Below, piece by piece: positions 21,133 through 33,362 of a stretch of 64,000 nucleotides of DNA (positions are counted from its first letter, which is position 1; the number at the start of each line of letters is the position of its first letter). The stretch is from Anisus vortex (Eukaryota > Mollusca > Gastropoda > Planorbidae). The translations under genes were made by a program, and so were the position numbers. Under the pieces are notes generated by a model that was given only the letters and a program-made list of their open reading frames with translations, was not told the origin of the DNA and made no database searches. The stretch spans positions 14,043,279 through 14,107,278 of the forward strand of contig OX421509.1 in the NCBI GenBank assembly GCA_949126835.1. Reading direction: 5' to 3'.

Positions 21133-22190
21133 AACAGTTAAAGACGAATTAAAACATAAAAAATTAAATTAAACATCGGTAACGACAGAAAATACATATC
21201 TAATTATAACAAATCCGCATTAAAAAAAAATACCGGTTACTTATTTCTTTGAACATTTGTACGGCTTTAACAAAAACATTGCCCGCAAATTTTATAATAC
21301 GACACGAATGTAAACATGAATTAATTTTTTCCCTTCATTCACAATGCTAGAGCGCAAAGTTTGATGACATCATAAAAATAATCTCAGCGCATCCTTTTTT
21401 TTTAGCTTTGGGATGAAAAACCATAAAAAGTTGGACCTGTATTTTCAGCGTAAAACCAAAACAAATCGTTAAATAAAAAAAAAATTCAAAATTATGGTAT
21501 AAGTAAGTTTTTTTTACTGAAAATTTGAAAGAATGTATTGTTAGTCGTTATATAACTATTCTAACTTCCTTTCTGCTTGGTTTACTTTTGTTTTAAATAA
21601 TGACGATTTTTAATCGATTTCTGGTTAAACTTTTGTACACAAAGCATAGCCACGCCTTATCTAAATGTTTCTAGGTCTTGGAACTTGTCAAATGTGGTAT
21701 TAAAATAACTTTTATTGCTAATTATTAAATTCTGTTCATCAGATAATAACTTTAAATCATTTAAAAATGGTTTTGATGACGTTTGGTTTATTTACTAATT
21801 ATAGTTTCCAACATTTGTGGTTAAGTCTAGGCCTATGTAAACTATATAGCAATATAAAGGATCAACGTTTGCCGGCTGATACTAATATTACAAAAATGTG
21901 TATAACTCAGTAACTATATGGGATATTTTCAAAATTCAAAATGCATTCTGATAATGAATATTTATAATTTTAGTGGTTTCAAGCCGAATAGGATATCTGC
22001 TACGCAAACCATATAAAAATCTGTTAAGATCGATTTTTTTTGCTCCTTTTTTTTTTAAACACAAAATTTGATCTCTAAAAATTACTAATTTAATTTGATA
22101 TGAAATACAGGTATCTTGCTAAACAAATACCTTTAGAAATTTATGAATGAATAAGGGCACCCTAACAAAATTATAGCGGCTTAAAAATGG
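21133..22190. other. AT-rich intergenic DNA
   Basis: Very rich in A/T homopolymers, no coding signal. The last 300 bases may already belong to the first unit of the repeat array that follows. Confidence 0.5.
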
Positions 22191-22728
22191 CCTTGCACAA
22201 ACGTGGTAAACCCACTGGCACAGAATGAGTTAAACTTAAAAAATCTTTTTTTTTTGCTTTTAGCTCACACGCTTTATTTACGTCCAGGATAGCCGCCATT
22301 TTGACAGCATGGCGCCAACTTCAGCATTTCTAGACTTTATGATGCCCAAGTGCGAAAAAAGGTTTTATTGTAAAAATAATAATAAAACACAACACAAACA
22401 CTGATATTTTTACATTTTGTGAGTTTATTTGTCATAAAAGTATCCATTTAAACAATATTGTGTGTTATAATGCTATGTTGCTGTTGTTTAGTCTAACTCA
22501 TTTTTTAGCCTCGGCAACTTCTTGACAGGCGGACTTTCCCAATTTTTAAATACTAATTATAAAATATTGGCATATCAGCTGACTTTATAAGTGTCATAGA
22601 GGCCTATTTGGATTTCTGGGCTTTTAGGCTTTAAAATGACATATAATACTATAATATAGCTTAACCTTATTTTTTTTTTTTTTTTAAACATAAAAAATGG
22701 GAACTCCTGAAATCCTTTTTGTGAAACC
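22190..22728 (+). repeat. GGCAGG-array unit L1 (partial)
   Basis: It contains 'acgctttatttacgtccagg', 'gccgccattttgacag', 'tctagactttatgatgccca', 'aacactgatatttttacatt' and 'gggaactcctgaaatccttt', and ends TTGTGAAACCTACC. The whole segment reappears in reverse complement at 28086-28560. Confidence 0.85.
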
Positions 22729-22734
22729 TACCAT

Positions 22735-23930
22735 CTTTTATATTTTTTTAATCGCGTTTGTCAGTAATGACTGCCTTTTGTAATACACAAATGATATCAA
22801 AAACATATTTTCTAAAAGACTATTTAGACATTTATTTTTGGATTTCCAACTGTTTGTGTACTATCTACAGTCTACAGCAACAAAATAGTATCATTTATAT
22901 TTATAGTTTTAAATTAAATTGAGGCAAACTATAGGCCTAATGGTTTAAAGTTTAAAGGTAATAAATATATATTTTCACATTTAACACAAACGATACGTAA
23001 GCCCAACAAAGCTGCCATTTTGTCAGGCTGTTGTCACAATTGTCAATTGTTAGACCTACCTTATGATGCCTGGGCCTGGGTAGGCTACAAAATCACTTTA
23101 TTTCTGGTGTTACGAATCTCGGTCATAAATGAATGACGTAGTAAGGCATTGACCTCTTAACAAGTGCGTATCAGAGTCCAAGGCGACCAAGGTTTGACCT
23201 TTATGCCCTGAGGGCAGTTTAAATAAAATAATTCGTCCAACCCCGTGGAACTTGGAGAATAAAACTGAATCGCAGTATTATATAGAGAAAGAGGTTAAAA
23301 TGCGTATTAAGACCCTGTAGAATCTTCGATGATAGTTTTCTTTGTAAAGTTCCGACCTCCTTAAAGTTAGTTCAGTTCGGAAGTTTGTCGAGTGAAGTCG
23401 CTATATTCATTTGTATATTGTATGCCATTGTATTGAAACTTATGTTGCCATCAGTTGATGAAGTTTATTGATCGTTTATATTGAGTCTACAATTTAAATA
23501 AAATTGTTTATTCAACAACTGGAGTTGTTTGATCTATCATTGTTGAGGAAGGTGTTGAAGATAATTATCACGAATATAACTACATTGCTGCATAGACCTG
23601 TCAGTCAAGGAACCCCTAGCTTGGGCTACAGATTAGCAGAATCTAGAGACTTCTAATAAAGATACAACTATATTCATTGAATCCGATTTAACGAGTCGTA
23701 ATAATAGTAATCAATATCTAGAGGGCCATAACACTGGGTAAAAAATACCACACAAACACTGATAAACTGATATTTTTACCTTTTGTCAGTTTATATGTCG
23801 TAAAAGTATCAACATGAAAAATATTGTGTATTTTAATGCTATTTTGCTGTTGTTTAGTGTTTAGTCTAGTTAACATTGTAGGGAACTTCTGTAATCCTTT
23901 CTTTTCAACTAAACCTGCCTGAAACAAACA
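22735..23930 (+). repeat. GGCAGG-array unit L2, split by a solo LTR
   Basis: It begins with a block ('actgtttgtgtactatctac', 'caacaaaatagtatcattta') that matches 28560-28700 in reverse. It continues with a second copy of the 'gctgccattttgtcaggctg' region, and ends AAACCTGCC near 23920. Removing the insertion at 23108-23737 restores a continuous unit. Confidence 0.8.
23108..23733 (+). mobile_element. Solo LTR (Ty3/gypsy-like), 626 bp
   Basis: It starts TGTTACGAAT and ends GGCCATAACA (TG...CA, with TGTTA/TAACA inverted ends). It is flanked by CTGG on both sides (23104-23107 and 23734-23737), a 4-bp target duplication typical of Ty3/gypsy-type integration. AATAAA-like signals lie near its middle and near 23657. 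There is no internal gag-pol sequence, so it is probably a recombination remnant. Orientation is assumed. Confidence 0.8.
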
Positions 23931-23935
23931 TTATT

Positions 23936-24700
23936 ATTCTAGAACTAGTCTAAGTAACTAGTAGAACTTAGGTTAGGAACTTAGGGCTTAGATTAGACTT
24001 GATTAGACTTTTAGACTTCTAAAGAGTCAAAGGTGTGACGAAGTACTGAAAAATAAAGGCACAATATGCAAGGCAGCTAAAATAGACATAGTTTGGGCGT
24101 ACGTAGTAAACGGTAGTAAATCTAATAATAAGAAGTAAAATAAAGAAGTAAAAGTAACAAAGTTAAGTAGGCGGCCTAAACTAAACTTAGCTTACTAAGA
24201 ACTAAAGTCGACTAAAGTACTAAAGAGAATGGATTTTTTTAACACACTTGGTCTTAAAGAGCAAACACGATAAATAAATGCATGTGCTTACCTTTCCACT
24301 GTCTGCAAATTTAACAGTTAATTATATCTCTGCAGATGCTGAAAAACAGGCTCATCAGAAAATGATTCCATAAGCATTTATTAATTACATTATTGCACTC
24401 TCATGAGTATGAGAAATAATGCATTAAGACGCCATATTGCGTTAGCGAGTTTTTCTTTTTCTTTTTAGAAAGAGTAATACAATCACTGACCCTAACAATT
24501 TTATTCACAAAAAAATTAACTTTTAATAAATAAAAAAAAAGGGGAAAAATAGTAAGAATTGACAGGCTTAGAGCACATTTTCGCTGTGTTCTCTCCCCCC
24601 CCCCCCCGGGCAATATTCACTGGCCCCAAGGCCTAGCCTTCGCTACATAATTCGTCTTCTGTTGTTGTTAGCGTTATAATTATCAAACATTGAATATCAA
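23936..24700. other. AT-rich intergenic DNA
   Basis: Short imperfect repeats of 'ctaagtaact'/'ttaggaactt' near 23945-24000, A-runs near 24470-24545 and a C-run at 24594. No gene seen. Confidence 0.45.
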
Positions 24701-24707
24701 GGGTAGG

Positions 24708-25140
24708 GTTGCCAGGCGTCCGGCAAAAAGAGGACATGTCCTCCATTTTAGCCCTGTGTCCTCCGTCCGGCAGGCAAAGCTAAAAACCCTAAAAATACCC
24801 GGCTTTTGTGCGCCAAAGGTTTTTAAAGTCTTTAGTGCACTTTTGCTGTCAATAAGTGGCTGGGTCGAATAAAGCATAACACTGGAGTATTGAGCAGGAA
24901 ATGTATTGAATTAGATTTTGTTATCTAATGCGTTGTTAAATTAATAATTGCAGTGGACTTTGTTTTTTCAAAGTTTCACAAATGCAAGTTGCTTTTCAGA
25001 GTTACTAAAAAGGTGTGAACTTGTTTTCTATATCCCTGGACATACCGTAGTGGTAGGCCTAATGTGAAAAGAGCGTTCTCATTGATAAACGCTCATTGGA
25101 CTAAGGAAAGAAACAGACTCTCAGTTAACTCAGGGCATCA
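24708..25140 (+). mobile_element. hAT transposon remnant
   Basis: The left end is TAGGGTTGCCAGGCGTCCGG followed by 'aggacatgtcctcc', typical of one hAT terminus style. Near 25064-25135 the plus strand encodes VKRAFSLINAHWTKERNRLS, the C-terminal dimerisation signature of hAT transposases. Only the tip and tail survive; no right TIR was found. Confidence 0.7.
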
Positions 25141-25544
25141 TTTTTACATAGTACAACTTGAAAAATCGGTGCACTGCTGTCACGAGGGAAGGGGTAAAAC
25201 TATCGGAGTAGCGCGGGATGGAATTTTAAGTGAACACATCCCCTCACAAACTTTGAAACCTTCCGTATTTACAGGACGTTGTTTGCATACATATATAGGC
25301 CTAGCCTACCCTTTCTGCAGTCGCACCCACGTCACATCTCGGGGTGTCGGACCTATGTCGTGGGGTGTACAATAGCACTGGAGCCAGCCGGAAGGAACTA
25401 ACTCCGCGGCTATTACCACGCTCCTCCCCCCGGCTCCCCCTCGATAAGATAAGAATGCGGGCATTTCTTATAGCGCTTCTTATCCATGCTATTAAATTAG
25501 CATTTTCAGTGCGCTCTTGGTGTGATTTGCAGTGGCAGATGTAT

Positions 25545-25920
25545 TAGCCAAAGAGAAAGGTCTTTAATTTCTTTTTAAATTATTCTTTTGTCCCAGATTC
25601 TCTCAGTGTTTGAGATAAACTGTTCCATATTATAGAGAATGCGCCACTGATTCAAATGAGCGCACTCCCAGGTAGGCCATCTTCTTTCTGTGACCATCCA
25701 AACTGGGAGTTTTGAGGAGTGAGGAGTGACTGTGTTAAAGAGCGCAGTTCCCAAGATGGCTCATACCTTGATAGAAGTTCTCGAAGATAGGAAGGAGCAA
25801 CGCCCTTGATGGATCCGTACGTAATGGACATAATTTTGCGCTCTATTCGCTTTATCACCGGGAGCCAGTAGAGATCCCTTATTGTTGGGGAGATATGATG
25901 AGGGTGGATTCGAGGCATGC
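25545..25920 (-). mobile_element. Non-LTR retrotransposon C-terminal fragment
   Basis: The minus strand reads HISPTIRDLYWLPVIKRIER, a KIMSITYGSIKGVAPSYLREL stretch and an LRSLTQSLL block, then (after a frame break) WNSLSQTLRES and LKTFLFG-like ends. This is the usual C-terminus of CR1/L2-type LINE reverse transcriptases. Frame breaks and loss of the 5' part show it is dead. Confidence 0.75.
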
Positions 25921-26008
25921 CGCCACCATAGTCCCATGCATTGACCTACTGATTTGACTCAGGGAACCAGTGGTTTTGGGGCTTATGGGCACGGAAGTGA
26001 CAAACTGT

Positions 26009-26180
26009 CGCCTGAAGCCGGCTGGTCCAGCGGTGAGTTCACCGGACTGTCAACCAAAAACCAACTGACACGTCGAGTGTTCTATCCCTGCCACTAACCG
26101 ATCCCTGCCGCCATGCAGAAGTTTTGGGCCTAGTGGACGTAATAATCTTCTATTTAGAAGGTACGTCTGTAACATTATAA
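26009..26180 (+). repeat. SINE family B, near full length
   Basis: The tRNA-like head is 'gccggctggtccagcggtga' with 'ggactgtcaaccaaaaacca', a damaged B box (AGTGTTCTATCCC), then the body 'gatccctgccgccatgcaga', 'agttttgggcctagtggacg', and the tail 'gtaataatcttctatttaga' + 'aggtacgtctgtaa'. Confidence 0.85.
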
Positions 26181-26275
26181 GATTATAAGAAGCTTTTCCA
26201 TATGTTACAAGACACGCGCACTTATCGGCAAGAAGCGAGGGTGGATTATAGTCTCGGACATGACCTTGGAGTGCA

Positions 26276-26604
26276 TAGCGGCGTATTTAGGCATGTTCCA
26301 CGTGTTACATTGGAACAGGTCGGAACAGGGGCCCCCACACAAAAGGGGCCCTCACACATCCCAAAAAGAAATGTTTTTGTGACAACCCCATTCTTTCGGT
26401 GAAAATGTAATCTAAAATTTATTTATTCCCCTACAATTTAAAGCGCTGCAGTCCAACCAAACGAAGTGCAACATAAAATTTATAATTTTACAGAATGTAA
26501 CAAGAATTAACGGCACTTTTCTGAGGTAGCCTATGTGGAAGGTAGTGGCAAGACCACGAGGGGCCCCAACATAAATTTGGGAACAGGGCCCCCACAATCC
26601 TAAA
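26276..26604. mobile_element. Short inverted-repeat element
   Basis: The left end 'cggcgtatttaggcatgttc' and right end 'cctaaatacggccctg' are inverted, and 'caggggcccccacac' / 'gaacagggcccccac' form inner repeats. It holds no ORF of note. It is probably a hAT-type MITE (the right end reads CAGGGCCGTATTTAGG inwards), but no clean target duplication was seen. Confidence 0.6.
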
Positions 26605-26609
26605 TACGG

Positions 26610-27690
26610 CCCTGTGTGTGCACCCCTCCCCCGTCCACCCCTTTACATCGTTACTCCCTGGACTAAAGAGAAGGAAGGCTCGTAACTCAGTCACTCATCG
26701 TTTTTAGAGACCGTAGGTTGCATGGATTTAATCAAAAACAGCCAGAAATCGCGAACTGACTTGAAGGTCACGGTCACGTCACTTCACTATGATATTCCGC
26801 CGCCTCATCGCATCCAGAGTGTGGCCGGGGGAAGTGAAGGGTTGCCTTTTTTTGCACTCCGCTACGCATAGCGAGGTTGCCAAACTAAGTAGGGCATAGT
26901 GTTAGGGCATACTTTCTTATTTTCTAAGACAACTTAAATAAAAATACCCTTTGCCTTTCATTACCTAGTAATCCATCTGCTTATGCTAGTAGCGCGCAGA
27001 AGCACTAAACTTTAATATAGTACATATTTTTAAATCTCCAAGTAAAAAAAAAATCCTCAATTTTGCGCCCCCCAAAATTTTGCGCCCTAAGCAGCCGCCT
27101 AGTTCGCCTATATGGAAGAGCCGGCCCTGAGTCTATATCTAATTATTAGGGACACACTTTTTTGTGTGCCTCGAGGTCTTGACTCTTGACAAACAATCTT
27201 GGTTCCCGCTACTGCTACTACCGATACTTACAGCTATTATATAGTTAAGTGATATAAGTGCTGAAAAAAACTCTTTTTGGTTAGAAAATGACAAAAAAAT
27301 CTGATACCGAAAGATGGCGACCTGCTTGTTAGTGCTCTTACTTTTGTAAAAGATAAAAGTTAATATCACAAGTTCACATTCAAACGTAGGTATAATTGAT
27401 ATTAAAGTTCATACATTAGCTTGTATATTTTACAAACTTTGGCAACAACAAAAAATAGTATACACTGACGCAAATTACGCTTTGCGCAAAACAACACAAA
27501 TGTCAAATTCATTTTTTGTTGTTGATTTAAAAAATTAAAAAATCACGAAAAAAAACAAACGTATGACCGTATGAGTATGGCACTGTACGGTATGGGAATA
27601 GTAAAAGTTGATCTACCATAATAGATTTAAACTGTATAAGATAACGGTAATATTTTGGTGTAATTGGTTCTATTTTTTTTTTTAAGTTTC
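26610..27690. other. Intergenic, with a DNA-transposon end near 27050-27128
   Basis: 27060-27128 contains 'gcgccctaagcagccgccta' and ends AGAGCCGGCCCTG. This is a common right-end style of hAT-like elements (inward CAGGGCCGGCTCT); its partner was not found. The remainder is AT-rich with no gene. Confidence 0.45.
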
Positions 27691-27694
27691 ATAT

Positions 27695-28085
27695 ATCAGG
27701 CAGGTTTCACAATTGAATATAAGCCATCAATAAGGATTTCAGGAGTTCCTAATTTTAACATTTTTATAAGGATTTCAAAAGTTCCCTTTTTTTTTTTTTT
27801 TTAAATATATTTTAAGCTTTGTCACTGTATTATAGGCTATATAATTTGAAAGCCTAAAAACTTAGGAATCCGAATATGAACGTTAGAAAGTCAGCCGACT
27901 TTCCAATGTTTTATAATTTATAATTTTAAGATCGGGAAATTCCGTCTGTCATAGTTTTGATTGCGCACAAAAATACACGAGACTAAACAGCTGCAAAATA
28001 TTATAAAAACAAAAAATTTTTTTTTTTTAAATATTTTTTATGAAAAATAAACTTATAAAACTTGAAATATCATCATTTGTGTTGT
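27695..28085 (-). repeat. GGCAGG-array unit R1 (truncated)
   Basis: Starts GGCAGGTTTCACAATTG and contains 'aaggatttcaggagttcc', 'ggaatccgaatatgaacg' and 'aaagtcagccgactttccaa'. It is antiparallel to units L1/L2 and to the segment at 33900-34210. Confidence 0.8.
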
Positions 28086-29508
28086 GGCAGGTTTCACAAT
28101 AAGAATTTCAGGAGTTCCCATTTTTAAAGTTTTTTTTGAAAAAAATAATGTTAAGCTATAGTATAGTATTATATGTCATTTTAAAGCCTAAAAGCCCAGA
28201 AATCCAAATATGACACTTATAAAGTCAGCTGATATTTCAATATTTTATAATTAATAATTTAAAAATCGGGAAACTCCCTCTATCAAAAAGTTCCTGGGGC
28301 TACAAAATGAGTTAGACTAAACATCATCAAACTAGCATTAAAACACACAATATTGTTGAAATTGATACTTTTATGACAAATAAACTCACAAAACGTAAAT
28401 ATATCAGTGTTTGTGTTGTGTTTTATTATTATTTTTACAATAAAACGTGATTTCGCACTCGGGCATCATAAAGTCTAGAACTACCGAAGTCGCCGCCATT
28501 TTGAAAAAAACGTGGCTTTATTGGACGTAAACAAAGCGTGTGTGTTAAAAGCGAAAAAAAGGATTTTTAACGTTTAAACCACAATAGTTTGCGTAAATTT
28601 AGTTTAAAACTATAAATAATAGTATTTTGTTGCCGTAGATAGTACACAAATAGTCGGAAATCTGAAAATAAATGTGTAAATAGTGTTTTAGAAAATACTT
28701 TTTTGACATCGATCGAACGTTCCAAAAAGCGAACGTTTCGCACCGATAGAGTTAAAAAATAAAAAAATAATAAAAATCCTCTTTTTGCGAACTCAAAAAG
28801 TGCATCAAATGTAATTTTTAAGCTATCCGATCGGATTTACATTCTATAATTCGCACGTGTGCATTTAAATTGACTGTAATCTCGAATCTTGTTTTGACAG
28901 CGAATGTTATCTTTGCTAGTCCGAAGCCTTTTTTGTACCAAACGATTTTCATTCATTTACTAATAAAATGAATTCTTCGGCTAAATATTTAAAACAAACT
29001 TCGTTTTTATGAAAAGAATTAAATTTCTGGTTAAAATTAAAAGAGTTTTACGAAATTACATAGATAAATCTTATTTTAGATCTAGTTTTAGACTTAGTCT
29101 CGGCGGCGAAAAAAATTCACCGATAGGCCGTAAAAATTAGGGCTTTTTAAAACACGTTTTTTTCAAAAGATAAACATTTTTTTGTGCTTCTAATGGTGGC
29201 CTAGGGAAAATTAACATGTTTATGAATGTTAAACATTAAAAAAACTTTATATTTCGGCTTTATTTATTCCTGGTAAGTGATTTTCAAATGTATACAAAAA
29301 ATCGGGAAATGGGATCGGTGAATTATGTAACGTTTGAGGGTGTTTAAATTAATATAAACAACACAAAAATATAATTAAAACATACAATACTGATGCAGCT
29401 GATACTTTATGGACATACAGCATTTTGTATCAACAATTTTTATTTTTTAAATAAACAATAAATTTCCATCATTTGGTGGCCATTTTGTGAAACCTGCCTT
29501 GTGTTTTG
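28086..29508 (-). repeat. GGCAGG-array unit R2 (1,423 bp)
   Basis: It begins GGCAGGTTTCACAA and ends TTGTGAAACCTGCC, a 14-bp perfect terminal inverted repeat. The flanks 'ttgtgttg' and 'ttgtgttt' could be an 8-bp duplication with one mismatch. The first 470 bases are the reverse complement of L1, and the rest runs parallel to R3. No ORF of any length. Confidence 0.8.
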
Positions 29509-30093
29509 TTATTAATTTCACTAATAAACTTAATAATTTTGCATCCTTAGGTCATTAGGCCTAGGATATGTAATACAATAAAAATAAACAAAATGGTGAC
29601 CATTTTGTACTTAAAACGATGTGTTAACGAAAAGCATGCAGAGCTATTATTTTTACATTTAAACAATTACTGTTCGCTTAAATTTAGTTTTAAAACATTT
29701 AATAATATTGCTATGTTAATGTAAATAGTAAACAAGAACTTGGAAATCAAAAAAGAAATGCCTAAATAGCTTTTTACTGTAAATTATCAATAATAATGAT
29801 ATTAAATCCAAAAACGCATTTTAAAGTAAAAAAAACCGCTTCAAATAGAAAAAACGGCTATCCAATTGGATTTCTATTTTAAAATTCACTAAAGTCATTT
29901 GAAAATGAATGAAAAATCATTCAACTTTTTCTGTGTAACGTAAGATTCTTTTGACAGAGCATGTTTTCGTTATGTACACCCGATGGTTTTTAGCAAATAA
30001 AAAAAAAATTTGTGGTTGAATATTTTAAAAAAATGCAGTTTTTTATAAATAAATATATATTTGGGTTAAATTTGGAGAGTTTTAGAAATCTCC

Positions 30094-30105
30094 AATGACT
30101 CATCT
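30094..30105 (+). repeat. LINE target-site duplication, 5' copy
   Basis: AATGACTCATCT here is repeated exactly at 33351-33362, just after the element's GTAA tail. Confidence 0.9.
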
Positions 30106-33100
30106 CTGACAACCCCCAGAGCTATACCAGCGGGAGTTTTAACTCCTGGCAGGTTCAACCAAGCTGGGAAGGCCTGGGAAGGTAGGGGTCAGACTAAAGC
30201 TAGTACCCTGGTCCTCCAGGTTGGGGGTTGGGCACAGGGTTAACCACTCTGTCCTGGAAAAACAAGCTGGTTACGGAAACAGCAACAAAGTCAATACCTA
30301 TAAACCGGTGTGATAAACCTCTAGAGTTGCCCCAAGTGACTCATATGAATGACAGTGGTGAAAGCCATTCTTTGGAAGCCACTGACAGGAAGATAGAGGT
30401 CTTGAGTACCAAAACCAAGACAAAACTGGGATTTTGGAATGTACGCACAATGTACCAAACTGGTAAACTAGCACAAGTGACAGCAGAGATGCAGCGCTAC
30501 AGTATACACATTTTAGGCATCAGTGAAGCTAGATGGCCGGGATCTGGAAGAATGACAACTTCGACAGGAGAGACAGTTTTATATTCAGGAAAAGGTGATA
30601 ACCTGCATGAAGAAGGAGTCGCCATCATCCTTAGGAAAGGTACAGAAAAATGCCTTATAGACTGGAAACCAATTAGCAGTAGACTAATTAAAATCAGAAT
30701 GAGAGGTAGGCAGATAAATATGACCATCATACAATGCTATGGCCCTATAAACGTCAGTGAGGATGAAACAAAAGACCTTTTTTATGAACAATTGGAGACA
30801 GAAGTTAAATCAGCACCACTGCATGACATGATGATAATAATGGGAGACTTAAATGCAAAAGTAGGACATGACAACAATGGCAACGAACGAACAATGTGAA
30901 CTCATGGTTGTGGTATAAGGAACGAAAATAGGGAAAGATTAGTTGAACTTTGTAGCTCTAATAACATGGTAATAGGAGGCACTTTGTTTCCACATCGTGA
31001 GATTCACAAGTTGACCTGGTATTCGCCCAATGATAGAGATAGAAACAAAATTGACCATCTGCTTATAAATGCCAAATGGAGGAGATCATTGATAGATGTT
31101 AAAGAAAAAAGAGGTGCTGATGTTGGAAGTGACCATCAGTTGGTAATAGCAAAAGTGAAGCTGAAACTGAGGCGGTCACAGAATAAGACAGACATACAGC
31201 GAGGATACAATATACAGAAACTAACAGATCCTCACACTAAGCTCACCTTCATCACACAGGTCAGGAATAGATTCCAGGCACTACAAAGTTTAAGCTCTGA
31301 TGATGAGAGTAATAATAATATTAATTCATACTATGAAAATGTCAAAGTTGCATACCAACAGAGTGCAGAAAAATGCTTGGGCTTTAGAGATAAGAAAAAG
31401 ACAAAAGAATGGATTACACCAACTACATGGTGTGCCATAGAACAGAGACGCAAGATAAAAAATCAAATGAACAGCACTAGGTCAACAAGACTACAAGAAA
31501 AATACAAATGCCAATATAAAGAAGCCAACAAGGCAGTAAAGAAGATGGTGCGTGCAGACAAGAGGGCATTTGTTGAAGAACTAGCAAATGAAGCAGAAAG
31601 AGCTGCAGCTAAAGGAGAGCAAGGCCAATTATATAAAATCACCAGGCAGATTTGTGGTAAATTCCACTCATCACCAAATGCACCCATTAAGGATAAACAA
31701 GGAAAACTGCTGACTAATGAAGCTGAACAAAATAAACGATGGGCTGAACATTTTAGCGAAATACTTAATAGAGAGCCACCATTGGAAGAAGCAGTAATTC
31801 CTGATGTACAGACAGAATTGGACATCAATGTAGAACCACCTACAAAAGAAGAATTTGTAAATGCCATTAAATCACTAAAAAACAATAAAGCTCCAGGATC
31901 CGATAACTTGAACACTGAACTATTTAAGTCTGATGCAGAGACAGCAGCTAATATATTGGAGCCACTTTTCAGAAAAATATGGGTGGAAGCATACGTACCA
32001 GAAGACTGGACTAAAGGAATAATTATCAAAATCCCCAAAAAGGGTGCACTTAGTGACTGCAATAACTGGCGTGGCATTACGCTTCTGTCAATCCCAAGCA
32101 AAGTACTGGCCAAGGTGATCATCGGGAGACTTTTGAAGCTGTCGACATCATTCTTAGAAAAGAGCAAGCAGGTTTTAGAAAAGGGAGGAACTGCACAGAA
32201 CAGATTTTTGCTCTACGAAACATCATAGAACAATGTACAGAATGGCAACGACAACTTTATATCAACTTCATTGATTTCGAAAAGGCTTTCGACAGTGTTC
32301 ACTGAGACAGTTTGTGGCGCATTCTGAGAGCATATGGAATACCTGCTCACATGGTACAGCTGATCAAGAGCTTTTACAGCAACTACAGCTGCTGCATGAA
32401 AGGTAGCAACATATGGTTCGAAGTGAGGACAGGGGTGAGACAGGGATGCGTGATGTCCACATTACTGTTTAACATACTAATTGACTGGGTGATGAAAAAC
32501 ACAACAGAAGTGAGGAACAATGGCATCAGATGGACTTTGTTATCAACACTCGAGGATTTAGACTATGCTGATGACCTTGCACTTTTGTCTCACACCTATC
32601 AGCAAATGCAAGCCAAAACAGACAGACTAAATAATTTTAGTTCTCAAGTTGGACTAAAAATAAATCAAAAGAAATCTGAAGTCATGGTGCTAAATACCAC
32701 TACTATGATTCGAGTCAAAGTTGACAAAAAGATCTCCCCAACTCAGAAAAATTCACATACCTAGGAAGCTCACTCACACCAGATGGAGGAAGCAAAGAAG
32801 ATATTCAGAACAGACTGAACAAAGCAAGAATTGCATTTTATAACATGACCAACATCTGGAAATCCTGTACATATAGTACTAGAACGAAAATAAAACTATA
32901 TAACAGCTGTGTGCTTCCTGTCCTTCTATATGGTGCAGAATGTTGGCGCATGACACAACAGGACCTTGTCAAGCTTTCCACTTTCCACACGAAAAACCTC
33001 AGGAAGATTTTGAAAATATTTTGGCCAAAGAAAATAACCAACGAAGAATTAATGTCCCAATCCAACCACGAAGACATGGGCACAATCATAATGAAAAGAC

Positions 33101-33350
33101 GTTGGCGATGGATTGGCCATGTATTGAGAAGAGAGGAAGGGAACATCTGCAAGACAGCACTACACTGGACTCCAGAAGGGAAAAGAAAGAGAGGTCGGCC
33201 AAAAGTAACCTGGCGCAGAACAGTGGAGCAAGAATTAAAAGAATTTGGTCACTCCTGGGGTACGATTGGAATTGTCGCACGTGACAGAGAAAGATGGAGG
33301 GACTTTGTTGCTGCCCTATGCGCCCACGGCGTTACGGGCAGTAAGTAAGT
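30106..33350 (+). mobile_element. Full-length, inactivated APE-type LINE (3.2 kb)
   Basis: A ~120-base untranslated head is followed by an AP-endonuclease-like domain (FWNVRTMYQTGKLAQVTAEM; GISEARWPGSGRM; MGDLNAKVGHD; then SDHQL). A reverse transcriptase follows with FEKAFDSVH, VRQGCVMSTLLFNILIDW and the YADD box. The C-terminal part has the LYGAECW and RWIGHVLRREEG motifs. The 3' end is a (GTAA)n tail. It looks RTE-like ('craniofacial development protein 2-like' ORFs belong to this type), but the clade is a guess. It is dead: in-frame TGA at 30897 and 32303, frameshifts near 32133 and 32740. A 12-bp duplication shows normal target-primed insertion. Confidence 0.92.
30228..33348 (+). pseudogene. 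Broken LINE endonuclease-reverse transcriptase ORF
   Basis: Four open pieces remain: 30228-30899 (endonuclease, 223 codons), 30966-32228 (end of endonuclease and first RT part), 32312-32764 (RT core with YADD) and 32845-33348 (C-terminus). The first two share one frame, separated by a single TGA; the others are shifted. Lesions are few, so the copy is middle-aged rather than ancient. Confidence 0.88.
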
Positions 33351-33362
33351 AATGACTCATCT
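33351..33362 (+). repeat. LINE target-site duplication, 3' copy
   Basis: Exact repeat of the 12 bases at 30094-30105. Confidence 0.9.

Noticed and set aside
30497..32167. Minus-strand ORFs inside the LINE
   Set aside because: Antisense shadows of the endonuclease and RT frames.
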